A stretch of DNA of 35,541 nt from Aquihabitans sp. (lineage in GTDB: Bacteria > Actinomycetota > Acidimicrobiia > Acidimicrobiales > Iamiaceae): the NCBI GenBank assembly GCA_025353965.1, contig JANXNS010000139.1, positions 1 to 35,541 on the forward strand, written 5' to 3'. Below are positions 18,467 through 26,480 of the stretch, one piece after another. Position 1 is the first letter of the stretch. Each line of letters starts with the position of its first letter. Made by a program: the position numbers and the translations under genes. The notes under the pieces were generated by a model. That model was given only the letters and a program-made list of their open reading frames with translations. It searched no databases and was not told where the DNA came from.

Positions 18467-18757
18467 ATGTTCAACGTCGGAGGCCCCGAAATCATGGTGA
18501 TCCTGGTGATCGCGCTACTGATCTTGGGGCCTGATCAACTGCCCAAGGCCATGCGCACCATGGGGAATGCGCAGGCCCAGATCAAGAAGGTCACCGGTGG
18601 ATTCAAGGATGAAGTGCAGAAGGCGATGATGGCGGCGGAAGTCGGCCTAGAGACTGGCGAGGTGAGTGGGCACGGCGTCGACACAGCCGCACCAGTCCGC
18701 ACCGATGTGACCCATGGTGGCGAGTCCAACGTTGGCCAGAGCGTCCCCGTCGAATGA
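18467..18757 (+). CDS. Sec-independent translocase TatA/TatB family protein
   Basis: The 96-residue protein has an N-terminal membrane helix (FNVGGPEIMVILVIALLIL), the hinge GPDQLPKAMRTMG, an amphipathic helix (NAQAQIKKVTGGFKDEVQKAM) and a polar tail. This is the TatA/TatB architecture of twin-arginine export. FNVGGPE and the LGPDQLP form look more TatB-like, but assignment between the two is uncertain. I use ATG 18467 because translation further upstream, to 18350, has no family similarity. The 3' end overlaps the minus-strand HD-GYP gene by 111 bases. Confidence 0.85.
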   Translation: MFNVGGPEIMVILVIALLILGPDQLPKAMRTMGNAQAQIKKVTGGFKDEVQKAMMAAEVGLETGEVSGHGVDTAAPVRTDVTHGGESNVGQSVPVE

Positions 18758-20140
18758 GGCGCCGCGGCGGTCCACGATCCGGGTGAGCGTGCTCACCACG
18801 AGCGGATCCCATTGCGACCCCGCGTGTTCAGCGAGCACTGCGAGGGCTTTCGCTGATCCCATGCCGTTGCGGTACTGGCGGGTATGCGCCATGGCGTCGA
18901 ATCCGTCGCAGACCGCCACGATCCGTGCCCCGATCGGGATGGCGTCGCCGGCCAGATGGTCTGGATAGCCCATTCCGTCGAACCGTTCGTGGTGGCCGCG
19001 GACGATCGGGGCCACGCCGGCTAACGCCTCGGTTGCCGCCACCAGTTGTTCGCCGTCCACTGTGTGGCGTTTCACGATCTCGTACTCGGCCGGGTTGAGC
19101 TTGCCGGGTTTCTTCAGGACCTGGTCGGGTACGCCGAGTTTGCCGATGTCGTGTAGCAGCGCGCCAAGAATGACGGTAGAAATCTCATCAAATGGCACGT
19201 CCAATTCCTCCGCCACGAGCGCCGCCATGTGCGCAGTCCGAACGACGTGGTCACGGGTGATTGAGTCCTTGGCTTCGAGCGCGGCCACAAAGTCGCGAAC
19301 CAGCGGATCGAGCCCGAATTCGAGTGCCCGTAGGGGCGTGACGGCTTCGACCGGTGCGAGCACTGCCGATAGCGAGCCGGACCGTCGGTACACATTCGCC
19401 CCGATTACCGTGGCCGCTAGGACCCCTGAGATGTCGAGGCCTTGGGCCAGCCAGAACCCCGCAGTCCATGGTCCGGTCCCGAGGAACACGAGGGTGGAGG
19501 AACCCACCATCGCTGCGCCCGCCGAGACCACGAGCGGGCCTCGGCTGCGGGCGACCCAGCAGAGTCGGAGGTGCCGGTAGGACAAGGCCAGGCAAATCGC
19601 CAGTGAGGCGGTAATCCCAGCGATGGCGCCGGGGCTGGCCATGGCCGGAACGGGAATGGCGTTTGGCGCGGCTAAGGCGAGGGTGAAAATTGCTGCCAGC
19701 AGCACAAGGTGGGCGACTACCAGGGTGCGCCACTGTGCCATGGCCTGATTGGCCCACCGCGACCGCTGGGGTAGCAGCGGCAAGATGGCCACGCCGCCAA
19801 GGGGAACGGCCCAAAAAACGGTGGCCATCGTGGCCGTATTCGGTCCGTAGAGGATGCCGGGAACGGTGATCCCATGGGCAAGCGGCAACAGCGAGACCGC
19901 CATGAAGAACGAACCCAGGAGGGTGACTTCAGCGACGCCGGCGGACCAGCCCCGCCACATCAGCGTCCCTGAGGTGACCACACAACCGCTGGCCGCAAGC
20001 ACCACGAGCCAGAACAAAACGGTGGGCCGCTCCCAACTGAACGTGGACGAACGAACCAGCAGAAGTTCGCCGCCGGCCAGCAAAACCCAGCTGGTGGCCC
20101 ACGCTTTGCGCCACGGCTTGCGGCGCGTCGGAGCAGTCAT
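18647..20140 (-). CDS. Membrane-anchored HD-GYP domain phosphodiesterase
   Basis: The 497-residue protein has about seven or eight membrane helices (residues 15-250) and then an HD-GYP domain (about 280-450). Metal and catalytic residues are present: H298 (TRDHVVRTAHMA), H330-D331 with K334 (LLHDIGKLGVPD), H359, H383-H384 (GHHERFDGMGYP) with an intact G-Y-P, and D412. HD-GYP enzymes hydrolyse cyclic di-GMP. The membrane part is probably a ligand or membrane-state sensor of MASE-like character. No GGDEF or EAL partner lies nearby. The final 111 bases lie opposite the end of the Tat gene. Confidence 0.88.
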   Translation of the reverse strand: MTAPTRRKPWRKAWATSWVLLAGGELLLVRSSTFSWERPTVLFWLVVLAASGCVVTSGTLMWRGWSAGVAEVTLLGSFFMAVSLLPLAHGITVPGILYGPNTATMATVFWAVPLGGVAILPLLPQRSRWANQAMAQWRTLVVAHLVLLAAIFTLALAAPNAIPVPAMASPGAIAGITASLAICLALSYRHLRLCWVARSRGPLVVSAGAAMVGSSTLVFLGTGPWTAGFWLAQGLDISGVLAATVIGANVYRRSGSLSAVLAPVEAVTPLRALEFGLDPLVRDFVAALEAKDSITRDHVVRTAHMAALVAEELDVPFDEISTVILGALLHDIGKLGVPDQVLKKPGKLNPAEYEIVKRHTVDGEQLVAATEALAGVAPIVRGHHERFDGMGYPDHLAGDAIPIGARIVAVCDGFDAMAHTRQYRNGMGSAKALAVLAEHAGSQWDPLVVSTLTRIVDRRGASFDGDALANVGLATMGHIGADWCGCVDAVPTHLASL

Positions 20141-20177
20141 GATTTCCCTGTCGGCCCGCCAACCCTGGATGTGACCA

Positions 20178-20618
20178 TTGCGAGCACTTTGGGCCGTTTG
20201 GCAGAGGTCAAGGCCCAGCTGGGGTCATCGTCGTACAGTTCCCGGTATCGAACGCCAGCCGGAAGCGACGCAAGCATCTCCTGATCGGGAGCCGGATGTT
20301 CGCTTCTCGTACGCCAACGAGCGCACGTTCCTAGCTTGGAACCGAACCGCGCTGGCGTTGGTGACCGCCGGCCTCGCCGTCACGCAGCTGCTCCCGCCGT
20401 TCGATGTCCCGGGGGGCCGTCGGATGATCGGCTTGCCGCTCATCGCCATGGGCACGCTCGTCTCCGTCGCCAGCTTCTTCCAATGGCGTCGCAACGATCA
20501 AGCCATGAGGGCCGCACGCCCGCTCCCACGGTCTGTGCTCCCTGCTCTTGTTGCCATGGTGATTGCCGTCAGCGCGGGGATTGCCTTGGGCCTGGCCGCC
20601 ATTGGTGGTGGGGGATAG
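20178..20618 (+). CDS. DUF202 family membrane protein (YidH-like), first copy
   Basis: The core RFSYANERTFLAWNRTALALV is the DUF202 signature, followed by two more membrane helices (three in all). The role is unknown. The only standard start in frame is TTG 20178, which adds about 23 residues with no family likeness and lies only 37 bases from the divergent HD-GYP start. The family N-terminus would fall near residue 24, where codon 20247 is ATC. A TANNNT -10 (TACAGT, 20234-20239) lies 7 bases before it. Leaderless translation from a non-standard start, or a sequence error in an ATG, is therefore possible. It is followed after 2 bases by a second DUF202 gene. Confidence 0.75.
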   Translation: MRALWAVWQRSRPSWGHRRTVPGIERQPEATQASPDREPDVRFSYANERTFLAWNRTALALVTAGLAVTQLLPPFDVPGGRRMIGLPLIAMGTLVSVASFFQWRRNDQAMRAARPLPRSVLPALVAMVIAVSAGIALGLAAIGGGG

Positions 20619-20620
20619 CC

Positions 20621-20974
20621 ATGATCGACGAGTCACCCGAGCCCGAACCTGAAATTGCCCTCGGCCTTGCTGCTGAGCGCACGGAGCTGGCGTGGGGCAG
20701 AAGCTCGTTGGCCCTACTTGGTTGTGGTGCGGCGGTGGCGAAGGGACTGGACAAGGTCACCGGAACTACGGGCCGGCCGCTGGTGGGCGCGGTACTCCTT
20801 GCGCTCGGTGGTGTGGCCTGGCTCTCTGGTCTTCCGTACGCTCGGGTACGGGCCCAAGCCACCCGAGATGGCCGTCGAGCCCCGGTGCGAAAGCGAGAAC
20901 TTGCCATCATCGCCGCGGGTACGGCCATTGTGGGCGCCGCCGGTCTGGTCGTCGCTGCCTTCTTCCCTGCGTAG
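20621..20974 (+). CDS. DUF202 family membrane protein, second copy
   Basis: The 117-residue protein opens with an acidic segment (DESPEPEPE), then LAAERTELAWGRSSLALLG. This is the DUF202 signature in its variant form, with three membrane helices. The pair of adjacent DUF202 genes, one NERTFLAW and one AERTELAW, is a common arrangement and suggests a two-subunit membrane complex. ATG 20621 is preceded by GGTGGGGGA (20605-20613). The frame is open further upstream only within the first copy. Function unknown. Confidence 0.8.
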   Translation: MIDESPEPEPEIALGLAAERTELAWGRSSLALLGCGAAVAKGLDKVTGTTGRPLVGAVLLALGGVAWLSGLPYARVRAQATRDGRRAPVRKRELAIIAAGTAIVGAAGLVVAAFFPA

Positions 20975-20993
20975 GTCGGCCACACTGTCGGCC

Positions 20994-21734
20994 ATGGACG
21001 TTCGCTACGACGGCAAAGTTGCACTGGTCACGGGAGCGTCGAAGGGAATCGGGCGAGCCATTGCCGTTGAGTTGGTGGCCAGCGGGGCATCAGTGATGTT
21101 GTCGTCGCGCAAGGCCGAAGTTCTAGAAGCAACCTGCGCAGATATCGGTGGGGACACGGCCTGGTTCGCCGCCAACGCGGGAGATCCGGACGACGCCGCC
21201 GCCTGCGTCGCCGCCACCATCGAACGGTTCGGACGGATCGATGTGCTCGTCAACAACGCCGCTACCAACCCCTACGGGGGGCCGACGTTGGGCATCGACT
21301 TGGCCCGGTTCGACAAGACGGTGAAGGTCAATTGGCGAGGCCCCCTCGTTTGGTCGCAAGAGGTCTGGTCGCAGTGGATGAGTGAGCACGGCGGCGTGAT
21401 CTTGAACGTTGCATCCATCGGCGCCCTCTCGGTCGAGCCCACCATCGGGATCTACAACGGCACCAAGGCGGCCCTCGTCCATTTGACCAAGCAGCTCGCC
21501 GGGGAACTATCGCCCGGGGTGCGGGTCAACGCCGTCCTCCCCGGCCTCGTCAAGACCGATATGGCCAAGGCGCTCTGGGAAAGAGGCGAAGAAGCCATCG
21601 CTGCCCACGTGCCGCTACGCCGCTTGGGCCTCGCGGCAGACATCGCCAAAGCGTCGACGTTTCTCTGCTCGGATGACGCCTCCTGGATCACCGGCACCAC
21701 CCTGGTGGTAGATGGCGGAATGCTCCTGCGGTAG
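20994..21734 (+). CDS. Short-chain dehydrogenase/reductase
   Basis: The 246-residue classical SDR has the cofactor loop TGASKGIG (13-20), NNAA (87-90), the catalytic Ser141 (NVASIG), Tyr154 and Lys158 (YNGTK), and PG-x-x-x-T after the active site. SSRK after the second strand suggests NADP preference. The C-terminal ITGTTLVVDGG is typical of FabG-like enzymes. Substrate cannot be inferred from neighbours. ATG 20994 lacks a ribosome binding site; CACACT lies 7 bases upstream, where a leaderless -10 would sit. The longer frame from 20655 is a shadow of the DUF202 gene. Confidence 0.88.
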   Translation: MDVRYDGKVALVTGASKGIGRAIAVELVASGASVMLSSRKAEVLEATCADIGGDTAWFAANAGDPDDAAACVAATIERFGRIDVLVNNAATNPYGGPTLGIDLARFDKTVKVNWRGPLVWSQEVWSQWMSEHGGVILNVASIGALSVEPTIGIYNGTKAALVHLTKQLAGELSPGVRVNAVLPGLVKTDMAKALWERGEEAIAAHVPLRRLGLAADIAKASTFLCSDDASWITGTTLVVDGGMLLR

Positions 21735-21795
21735 GCGGCGGCTGCAGTCCCTGGGAACTCACCCCGTCACCCCACCCGGGTCGGGCTGAGACGAG

Positions 21796-22371
21796 TCAGT
21801 TTCCGGAGTCTAGAAGGCCTTGCATGGTGGAAATTTCTGCCTTCTGCGCCTTGATGATGTCTCCTGCCAGAGCCTTGGCATCTGCACTTTTACCTTTGGC
21901 CTGCTCGGTCTGGGCCATGGTGATCGCCCCGGTGTGGTGCTGAATCATCATCTCCAGGAACATATTGTCGAAGGTTGCGCCGGTGGCCTTCTCTAGGTCG
22001 CCCATCTCGCCTGCCGACATCATTCCGGAGCCCTTGCTTGCGTCGCCCATGTGGTTCATCCCGCTCTCGGCGGTGATCTTCTTGCCCCAGGCCTTGAGCC
22101 AGCCGGTCATGGTCTTGATTTCCGGGTCCTGGGCGGCCTTGATCTGCTTGGCGAGCCCGACGACCTCGGCTGACTTGGCGTGCATGAGGGCGAGGTCGGC
22201 CATCTCCACGGCCTGCTGGTGATGCGGGATCATGTCTTGACTAAAGGTGACGTCGGCATCGTTGAAGTTGCTCGCCCTTTTTATGGTCGAGCCTGACCCG
22301 GCCGAATCTGATCCACCGCAAGCGGCGAGCAGGAGGGCCGAGGCAAACAGAACGGTCAGCAAACGCTTCAC
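21796..22371 (-). CDS. DUF305 domain lipoprotein
   Basis: The 191-residue secreted lipoprotein has a signal peptide with lipobox LLAAC (C18), then two ferritin-like DUF305 helical halves. Their signatures are TFSQDMIPHHQQAVEMA (H50-H51) and FLEMMIQHHTGAI. The central part is Met/His-rich (GMNHMGDASKGSGMM), and members are often linked to copper handling, which would suit the copper enzymes in this window. The start is GTG 22371, with AGGAG about 10 bases upstream. Inverted repeats at 22409-22449 lie in its promoter region. Confidence 0.85.
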   Translation of the reverse strand: MKRLLTVLFASALLLAACGGSDSAGSGSTIKRASNFNDADVTFSQDMIPHHQQAVEMADLALMHAKSAEVVGLAKQIKAAQDPEIKTMTGWLKAWGKKITAESGMNHMGDASKGSGMMSAGEMGDLEKATGATFDNMFLEMMIQHHTGAITMAQTEQAKGKSADAKALAGDIIKAQKAEISTMQGLLDSGN

Positions 22372-22408
22372 AGGGGAGTACTCCTGGATCGAGGTGCCGT
22401 CAGCCTAG

Positions 22409-22424
22409 CTACGACGCCTCGTAG
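22409..22424. promoter_or_regulatory. Palindrome upstream of the DUF305 gene
   Basis: CTACGA-CGCC-TCGTAG is a perfect 6-bp inverted repeat 38 bases upstream of the DUF305 start. Its size and place suit a dimeric metal-responsive regulator, but no such gene is adjacent. Confidence 0.45.
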
Positions 22425-22428
22425 TAGG

Positions 22429-22449
22429 TGCATGCCGTCGATGCATGCA
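22429..22449. repeat. 7-bp perfect inverted repeat
   Basis: TGCATGC, seven bases, GCATGCA. It lies between the DUF305 promoter palindrome and the end of the propeller gene (22482). It may form the transcript-end hairpin of the minus-strand sulfatase operon, though a T-tract is lacking, or be a second operator. Confidence 0.45.
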
Positions 22450-22481
22450 TGAGGGGGCGGGCTCGAGGGGGATGGGGTGGG

Positions 22482-23699
22482 CTAGCCGGTTACGGCTACT
22501 CGGGTTATGGCTAGGAAGGTGCAGAGGTAGATGTCTCTGGCGAAGCCGGGGGCGGGGAAAAGGACGGACTGGACGCCGCCTTGGCTGTCGGCCCGGGCCA
22601 GTTCGGTGCCCGTGACGATGTCCAGGATCACCACGTCGGTGTGGTCGGCGGTCACGAGCTCGCCGGTACCGGTGTAAAGCAGGACGTGGCTGCCGTGGTC
22701 CTGGTCTCGGCGCCAGAGCACCGCCAGCGTGTCGAGGTCGAACCCCACCAGCACGCCGTTGCCGCTGTCGTAGCCGACCACGACACGACGGTCTTCATCG
22801 ACCACTGGGGGGTTGGCGACGAGCCCACCCGGGAGGCCGCAGATCTCGGTCAGGGTGACGGCGGAGGTGGCCAGGTCTACCCGCACAAGGTGGAGTGGAG
22901 CGGTGGAGATGCCGTTGCCGCGAAGGGTGCCGGTGTAGCCCTCACTGCCGTCGCCGTTGTCGAGGAACCAGGCGGCTCCGGCGGCGATGACGCAGTCCCA
23001 GCCGTAGGTCTGGCCCTCGATCGTTCGATACCGCGCCGTGAACGACGTGTCGAGCTCGAGCGAAACGGAGCCAGCGTCCCAGCGGACGCGGAGGAGGCTG
23101 GTATCGCCGACGACGTAGATGTCGTTGCCATCGGCAGAAAGGCGGGCGATGGATGGTTCGGGGAGGACGAGCCGGGCGACGATGGCCAGCGTCTCGGGGT
23201 CCAAGATCAGTAGCTCGCAGGGCTCGCGGTCGCCCGCCGCAATGACCAGCCCGGGCCGGGAACCGCCGAAGTCTTTGGTTGCGAGGTGGCCGCTAGGGAG
23301 CGTGACGAAGCTGTTGTAGGGGCGGTTGCGGGGGAGGGCGGTGGAGGCCAGCACCTGCAGGCCTGTGCTGAGCCGATGCGCATGGTTGCCGAATACGACG
23401 TGCAGTGAACCATTGGCGTGGACACCGATCCCGCCCGGCCAAACCGGTCCGGCCGGGAGCTCCACTGAGGTGGCGATCGGCTCCAAGGTTATGGGGTCGA
23501 TCTCCTCGACCAAGGCAATGGCGCCGTCTCCTGCGGTGTGGCGTAGGAGGAACACTTGGCCGGCATCGTTGGTGACGGCCATGGTGACCGCGGGCGCCGT
23601 GCGTGCCGTGACGGTGAGGGTGCTGCTGGGCCTGATGTCCAGGCCGCCGGGAACGAGTTGGGTGCGACGGGGCCCGCCGTCTTCGTGAGGCCAGCTCAC
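22482..23699 (-). CDS. Predicted beta-propeller protein linked to a sulfatase
   Basis: The 405-residue protein has repeated strand units ending in patterns such as VFGNHAHRL, LLILDPETLAIVARL, IYVVGDTSLLRV, VVVGYDSGNGVLVGFDLDTLAVLW and HTDVVILDIVTGTELA. They resemble the blades of a WD40, PQQ or NHL-type beta-propeller. No signal peptide or catalytic motif is visible. I start it at GTG 23699 (VSWPHEDGG), which overlaps the sulfatase stop by 4 bases; the frame is open to 24131, but that part is a shadow of the sulfatase. It is the third gene of a tight operon and may bind or monitor the sulfatase or its substrate. Function inferred only from context. Confidence 0.68.
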   Translation of the reverse strand: MSWPHEDGGPRRTQLVPGGLDIRPSSTLTVTARTAPAVTMAVTNDAGQVFLLRHTAGDGAIALVEEIDPITLEPIATSVELPAGPVWPGGIGVHANGSLHVVFGNHAHRLSTGLQVLASTALPRNRPYNSFVTLPSGHLATKDFGGSRPGLVIAAGDREPCELLILDPETLAIVARLVLPEPSIARLSADGNDIYVVGDTSLLRVRWDAGSVSLELDTSFTARYRTIEGQTYGWDCVIAAGAAWFLDNGDGSEGYTGTLRGNGISTAPLHLVRVDLATSAVTLTEICGLPGGLVANPPVVDEDRRVVVGYDSGNGVLVGFDLDTLAVLWRRDQDHGSHVLLYTGTGELVTADHTDVVILDIVTGTELARADSQGGVQSVLFPAPGFARDIYLCTFLAITRVAVTG

Positions 23700-25228
23700 A
23701 CCGGCGCCTCGAGCTGGAGGCGGGGGTTGCGGACCGAGGGCTGGCTGTCCCAGAGGTCCGCAAGGAGGTCCGACTGGATGGTGCTGCAGGCGGGATCGGC
23801 CCAGCGGTTGTTGCGTTGGAGCGGGTCCTCGGCCAGGTCGTAGAGCTCGCCTTCGGTTCCGTCGTGGACGGTCCCTGGTTTGTAAGCGGTGCAGACCCAG
23901 CCATCTCGGGTGATGGTTCGAACGTGAACGCCGACCCCCCAAAGCTCGCTGTCCCATTCGGTCAGGACCCGTTCGGGGCCGCCGTTGCTGTCCACGGGGA
24001 GGGCCCCGCCTTGCATCCAATCCGTGGCATCGAGGCCGGCGATGGCGCAGAAGGTTGGCGCCAGATCGACCAACCCGACCGGAGTGCTCACCACCGAAGG
24101 GCTTACCCCTGCGCTGGGCGCGGGCCGCCACACAAGCGGCAGCCGCATCAATCCGTCGACGTGGTACGGGCCCTTGAACATAAGGCCGAAATCCCCGCCG
24201 AGTTCGCCGTGATCGGTGGTGAACATGATGTCCACATCGTCAGCCCAGCCCCGCGCCGCGATGGCGTCCAAGACTCGGCCCAGGGCTTCGTCGATCAGCT
24301 CGCATTCCACCGCATTACGGGCGGTGATTTCGCGGACCTGATCGGCGGTCATGGTGGCGGGAACCCAGTTGGCGGGGGCCTCGTAGTTGGACACGAGGGA
24401 GCCGTCGTACCAGAGCTTCCAGTGGCGCGGTTTGGCATCGAGAATGGCCTCGCGCTCCGACGCCGACTCGGGGTAGTTCTCCGGTAGCGGCACCTCTCGC
24501 CAGTCGATGCGTCCGACCTCCGCTTCGGGCGGATCCCAGGGATGGTGGGGGTCGGGGAAGCTCATCCAGCAGAACCAATCGTCGTTGGCTTCGAGCGAAT
24601 CCAGCCAGGAGATCGTGCGGTCTGCCACCCAGTCAGTGTGATAGCAGTCCAGCGGGACGGCGTTGCTGTGGACTTGGGGTGCGCCCGTGTCTCCCCCGCC
24701 GGCGGAGCTGACCTGCAAACTGGCGTCTATCGCGGCATAGAACATGCCGATTAATTCGGGGTGGTTGGCCTGAATCCAGCGGGCGTAGTGGGTGGCGCCG
24801 GCTACGCCGTGCGTGGCAAATTCCAGATGCTCGAAACCGCGGTGCGTGCCACCGGGTGGGGTGGTGCCGGTGGAGGAGAGCGCGTTTTCCGCAAAGCGCA
24901 GGAATGGGTCTATGTATGGCTCGAAGTGGGCCTTGCCGACTAACGCGGTCCGGTAGCCGGCGTCGTGCAGGACCTCGGCCACCGATGGTGCATCCTCGGG
25001 CAGGGGGACCCCGTTCATCCACACGCCGTGGGTGCTTGGGTGCTGGCCGGTAATGATGGTGGACCGCGACGGCATGCAGACGACCGACTGCGGGATGGCT
25101 CGTTCGTAGCGGATCCCGGTGGCGGCCAGGCCGTCCACGACGGGGGTCCGGGCGATGGTTCCGCCGTTACAGCCAAGCGTGTCGTAGCGCTGCTGGTCGG
25201 TGGTGACCAGGAGGATTTTGCGACCCAT
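23696..25228 (-). CDS. Sulfatase (formylglycine-dependent arylsulfatase family)
   Basis: The 510-residue alkaline-phosphatase-fold sulfatase has metal ligand D11 (VTTDQQRYDTLG), the formylglycine site C51-M-P-S-R (VVCMPSRSTIITG), a HGVWMNG block, SFPDPHHPWDPP and TTDHGELGGDFGLMFKGPYH for the second metal/sulfate site. The catalytic Cys must be converted to formylglycine; no converting enzyme (FGE) lies in the window. No signal peptide is present, so the enzyme is cytosolic, as for choline-sulfatase-like members. It starts one base inside the stop of the SRPBCC gene (TGATG at 25228) and overlaps the propeller gene by 4 bases. Substrate not determinable. Confidence 0.9.
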   Translation of the reverse strand: MGRKILLVTTDQQRYDTLGCNGGTIARTPVVDGLAATGIRYERAIPQSVVCMPSRSTIITGQHPSTHGVWMNGVPLPEDAPSVAEVLHDAGYRTALVGKAHFEPYIDPFLRFAENALSSTGTTPPGGTHRGFEHLEFATHGVAGATHYARWIQANHPELIGMFYAAIDASLQVSSAGGGDTGAPQVHSNAVPLDCYHTDWVADRTISWLDSLEANDDWFCWMSFPDPHHPWDPPEAEVGRIDWREVPLPENYPESASEREAILDAKPRHWKLWYDGSLVSNYEAPANWVPATMTADQVREITARNAVECELIDEALGRVLDAIAARGWADDVDIMFTTDHGELGGDFGLMFKGPYHVDGLMRLPLVWRPAPSAGVSPSVVSTPVGLVDLAPTFCAIAGLDATDWMQGGALPVDSNGGPERVLTEWDSELWGVGVHVRTITRDGWVCTAYKPGTVHDGTEGELYDLAEDPLQRNNRWADPACSTIQSDLLADLWDSQPSVRNPRLQLEAPV

Positions 25229-25632
25229 CAGTGAGGTCCTTCCAGGGTGATGCGGAGGTGTTCGAGCGCGCTACCAGCGGCTCCGGCGATGACCAGGGCC
25301 ATGGTGGAGGGGATGGCGTCGGCGCTGTAGATCGCCAGGCAGGTGCCGTCTTCGAGGTCGATCACGTCGATGGTGGAGAGGTGTTCTTGAACGATGCCTC
25401 CCGTGATCCGATATTGGAACCGGCGTTGGATTGGATCATCGGTGACGATCTCTTCGGGGATGGGGATGCCGCTTCGGGTGGTGATCACCCGGGTCGTTCC
25501 GTCGACCGTGCAGGACTCGATCCCGATGAACCATTCGTGGACGCGGGCGGGGTCCCCGATGGCTTCCCACACGTCCTCGGCCGTGCGGGCAATGTGGACG
25601 TGACGCCTTACGGTTCCTCGTGGTGAGGTCAT
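25228..25632 (-). CDS. SRPBCC family (START-like) protein
   Basis: The 134-residue protein has the SRPBCC hydrophobic-pocket fold: opening HVHIARTAEDVWEAIGDP, the turn RVHEWFIGIESC, the central REITRRSG-like strand region and RRFQYRITGG, and a C-terminal helix (SALEHLRITLEG). Such proteins bind lipids, polyketides or other hydrophobic ligands. It is the first gene of an operon with the sulfatase and propeller genes (1-base and 4-base overlaps), which suggests a shared substrate such as a sulfated lipid or steroid; that is inference. It is divergent from the response regulator gene at 25733. Confidence 0.78.
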   Translation of the reverse strand: MTSPRGTVRRHVHIARTAEDVWEAIGDPARVHEWFIGIESCTVDGTTRVITTRSGIPIPEEIVTDDPIQRRFQYRITGGIVQEHLSTIDVIDLEDGTCLAIYSADAIPSTMALVIAGAAGSALEHLRITLEGPH

Positions 25633-25718
25633 CCCCCGAGCCTAAACTATTGGCAGAGTCGATGTCATTAGATGTCGAGCGTCGACCGAGGTATCCACCC
25701 CAGAGCGGGGGCCTGTCG

Positions 25719-25732
25719 TACGGTGGCCGTTC
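25719..25732 (+). promoter_or_regulatory. Possible leaderless promoter of the first response regulator
   Basis: TACGGT (25719-25724, TANNNT type) lies 8 bases before GTG 25733, and no ribosome binding site is present. This is the arrangement of leaderless transcripts, which are common in actinomycetes. No clear -35 is seen. Confidence 0.4.
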
Positions 25733-26470
25733 GTGAGCCCTACCCACGGCATCAGCCTGCTCGTCGTCGAGGACGATCCTTCCATTGGTGATCCCTTGGT
25801 GGAGGCGCTCGTCCATGAGGGCTTCACCGTCCAGTGGGTGACCAGCGGGACCGAGGCGTTGTCGGCCCCTTTGGCCGATCTCATCCTGCTTGATCTTGGC
25901 CTCCCGGACCTTGATGGCCGGGAGGTCTGCCGCCGTCTACGCGATCGCAGCCCGGTACCGATCATCGTGTTGACGGCCCGCGACGATGAGTTGGAACGGG
26001 TGCTCCTGTTGGAATCGGGCGCCGACGACTACGTGCTCAAGCCATTTGGCTTTCGCGAGTTGGTGGCGCGGATCAGGGCCGTGCATCGGCGGTCTGTTGG
26101 AGGGGGAGGGCCCTCGGCAGAACCGGGTGGCGCGACCGCGCCCCCACCGCGGGATGAGGCTGGATTGCTGGTGGACGGGCGGAGCCGTCGGGTGCTGTTG
26201 GACGGTCGGGAACTTGACTTGGCGCCTAAGGAATTTGACCTGTTGGCCATGCTGGCCAGCGAGCCCGGTCGGGCTATTCCGCGTGCAGCCATCATCGAGA
26301 AGGTGTGGGACGAGAACTGGTGGGGTCCAACCAAGACCCTCGATGTTCATATCGCCGCGCTCCGCCGCAAGCTCGGTGAGCCTGGGTGGATCACGACCCT
26401 GAGAGGCGTTGGGTACCGCCTCGACCCGCCTCCTGGATGTGGTGCCCCGACCGTCATCGAGGCGTCGTGA
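25733..26470 (+). CDS. OmpR-family response regulator, pair 1
   Basis: The 245-residue protein has a receiver domain (about 8-120; acidic pocket E13-D14-D15, phospho-site D54 in LILLDLGLPD, K103 in YVLKPFGF). A flexible Gly/Pro linker and a winged-helix DNA-binding domain (about 140-235) follow. The DNA-binding part has KEFDLLAMLAS, then VWDENWWGPTKTLDVHIAA and RGVGYRLD. The WDENWWG-TKTLDVH block is nearly identical in the second regulator at 30727, so the two may recognise related sites. It overlaps or abuts the kinase at 26481, its likely partner. Target genes are probably the nearby redox genes, by inference. Confidence 0.92.
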   Translation: MSPTHGISLLVVEDDPSIGDPLVEALVHEGFTVQWVTSGTEALSAPLADLILLDLGLPDLDGREVCRRLRDRSPVPIIVLTARDDELERVLLLESGADDYVLKPFGFRELVARIRAVHRRSVGGGGPSAEPGGATAPPPRDEAGLLVDGRSRRVLLDGRELDLAPKEFDLLAMLASEPGRAIPRAAIIEKVWDENWWGPTKTLDVHIAALRRKLGEPGWITTLRGVGYRLDPPPGCGAPTVIEAS

Positions 26471-26480
26471 ACGAGCCGTT

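Noticed and set aside
23700-24131. N-terminal extension of the propeller protein
   Set aside because: This part lies wholly inside the sulfatase gene and translates to Arg/Pro-rich sequence; the GTG overlapping the sulfatase stop is a better start.
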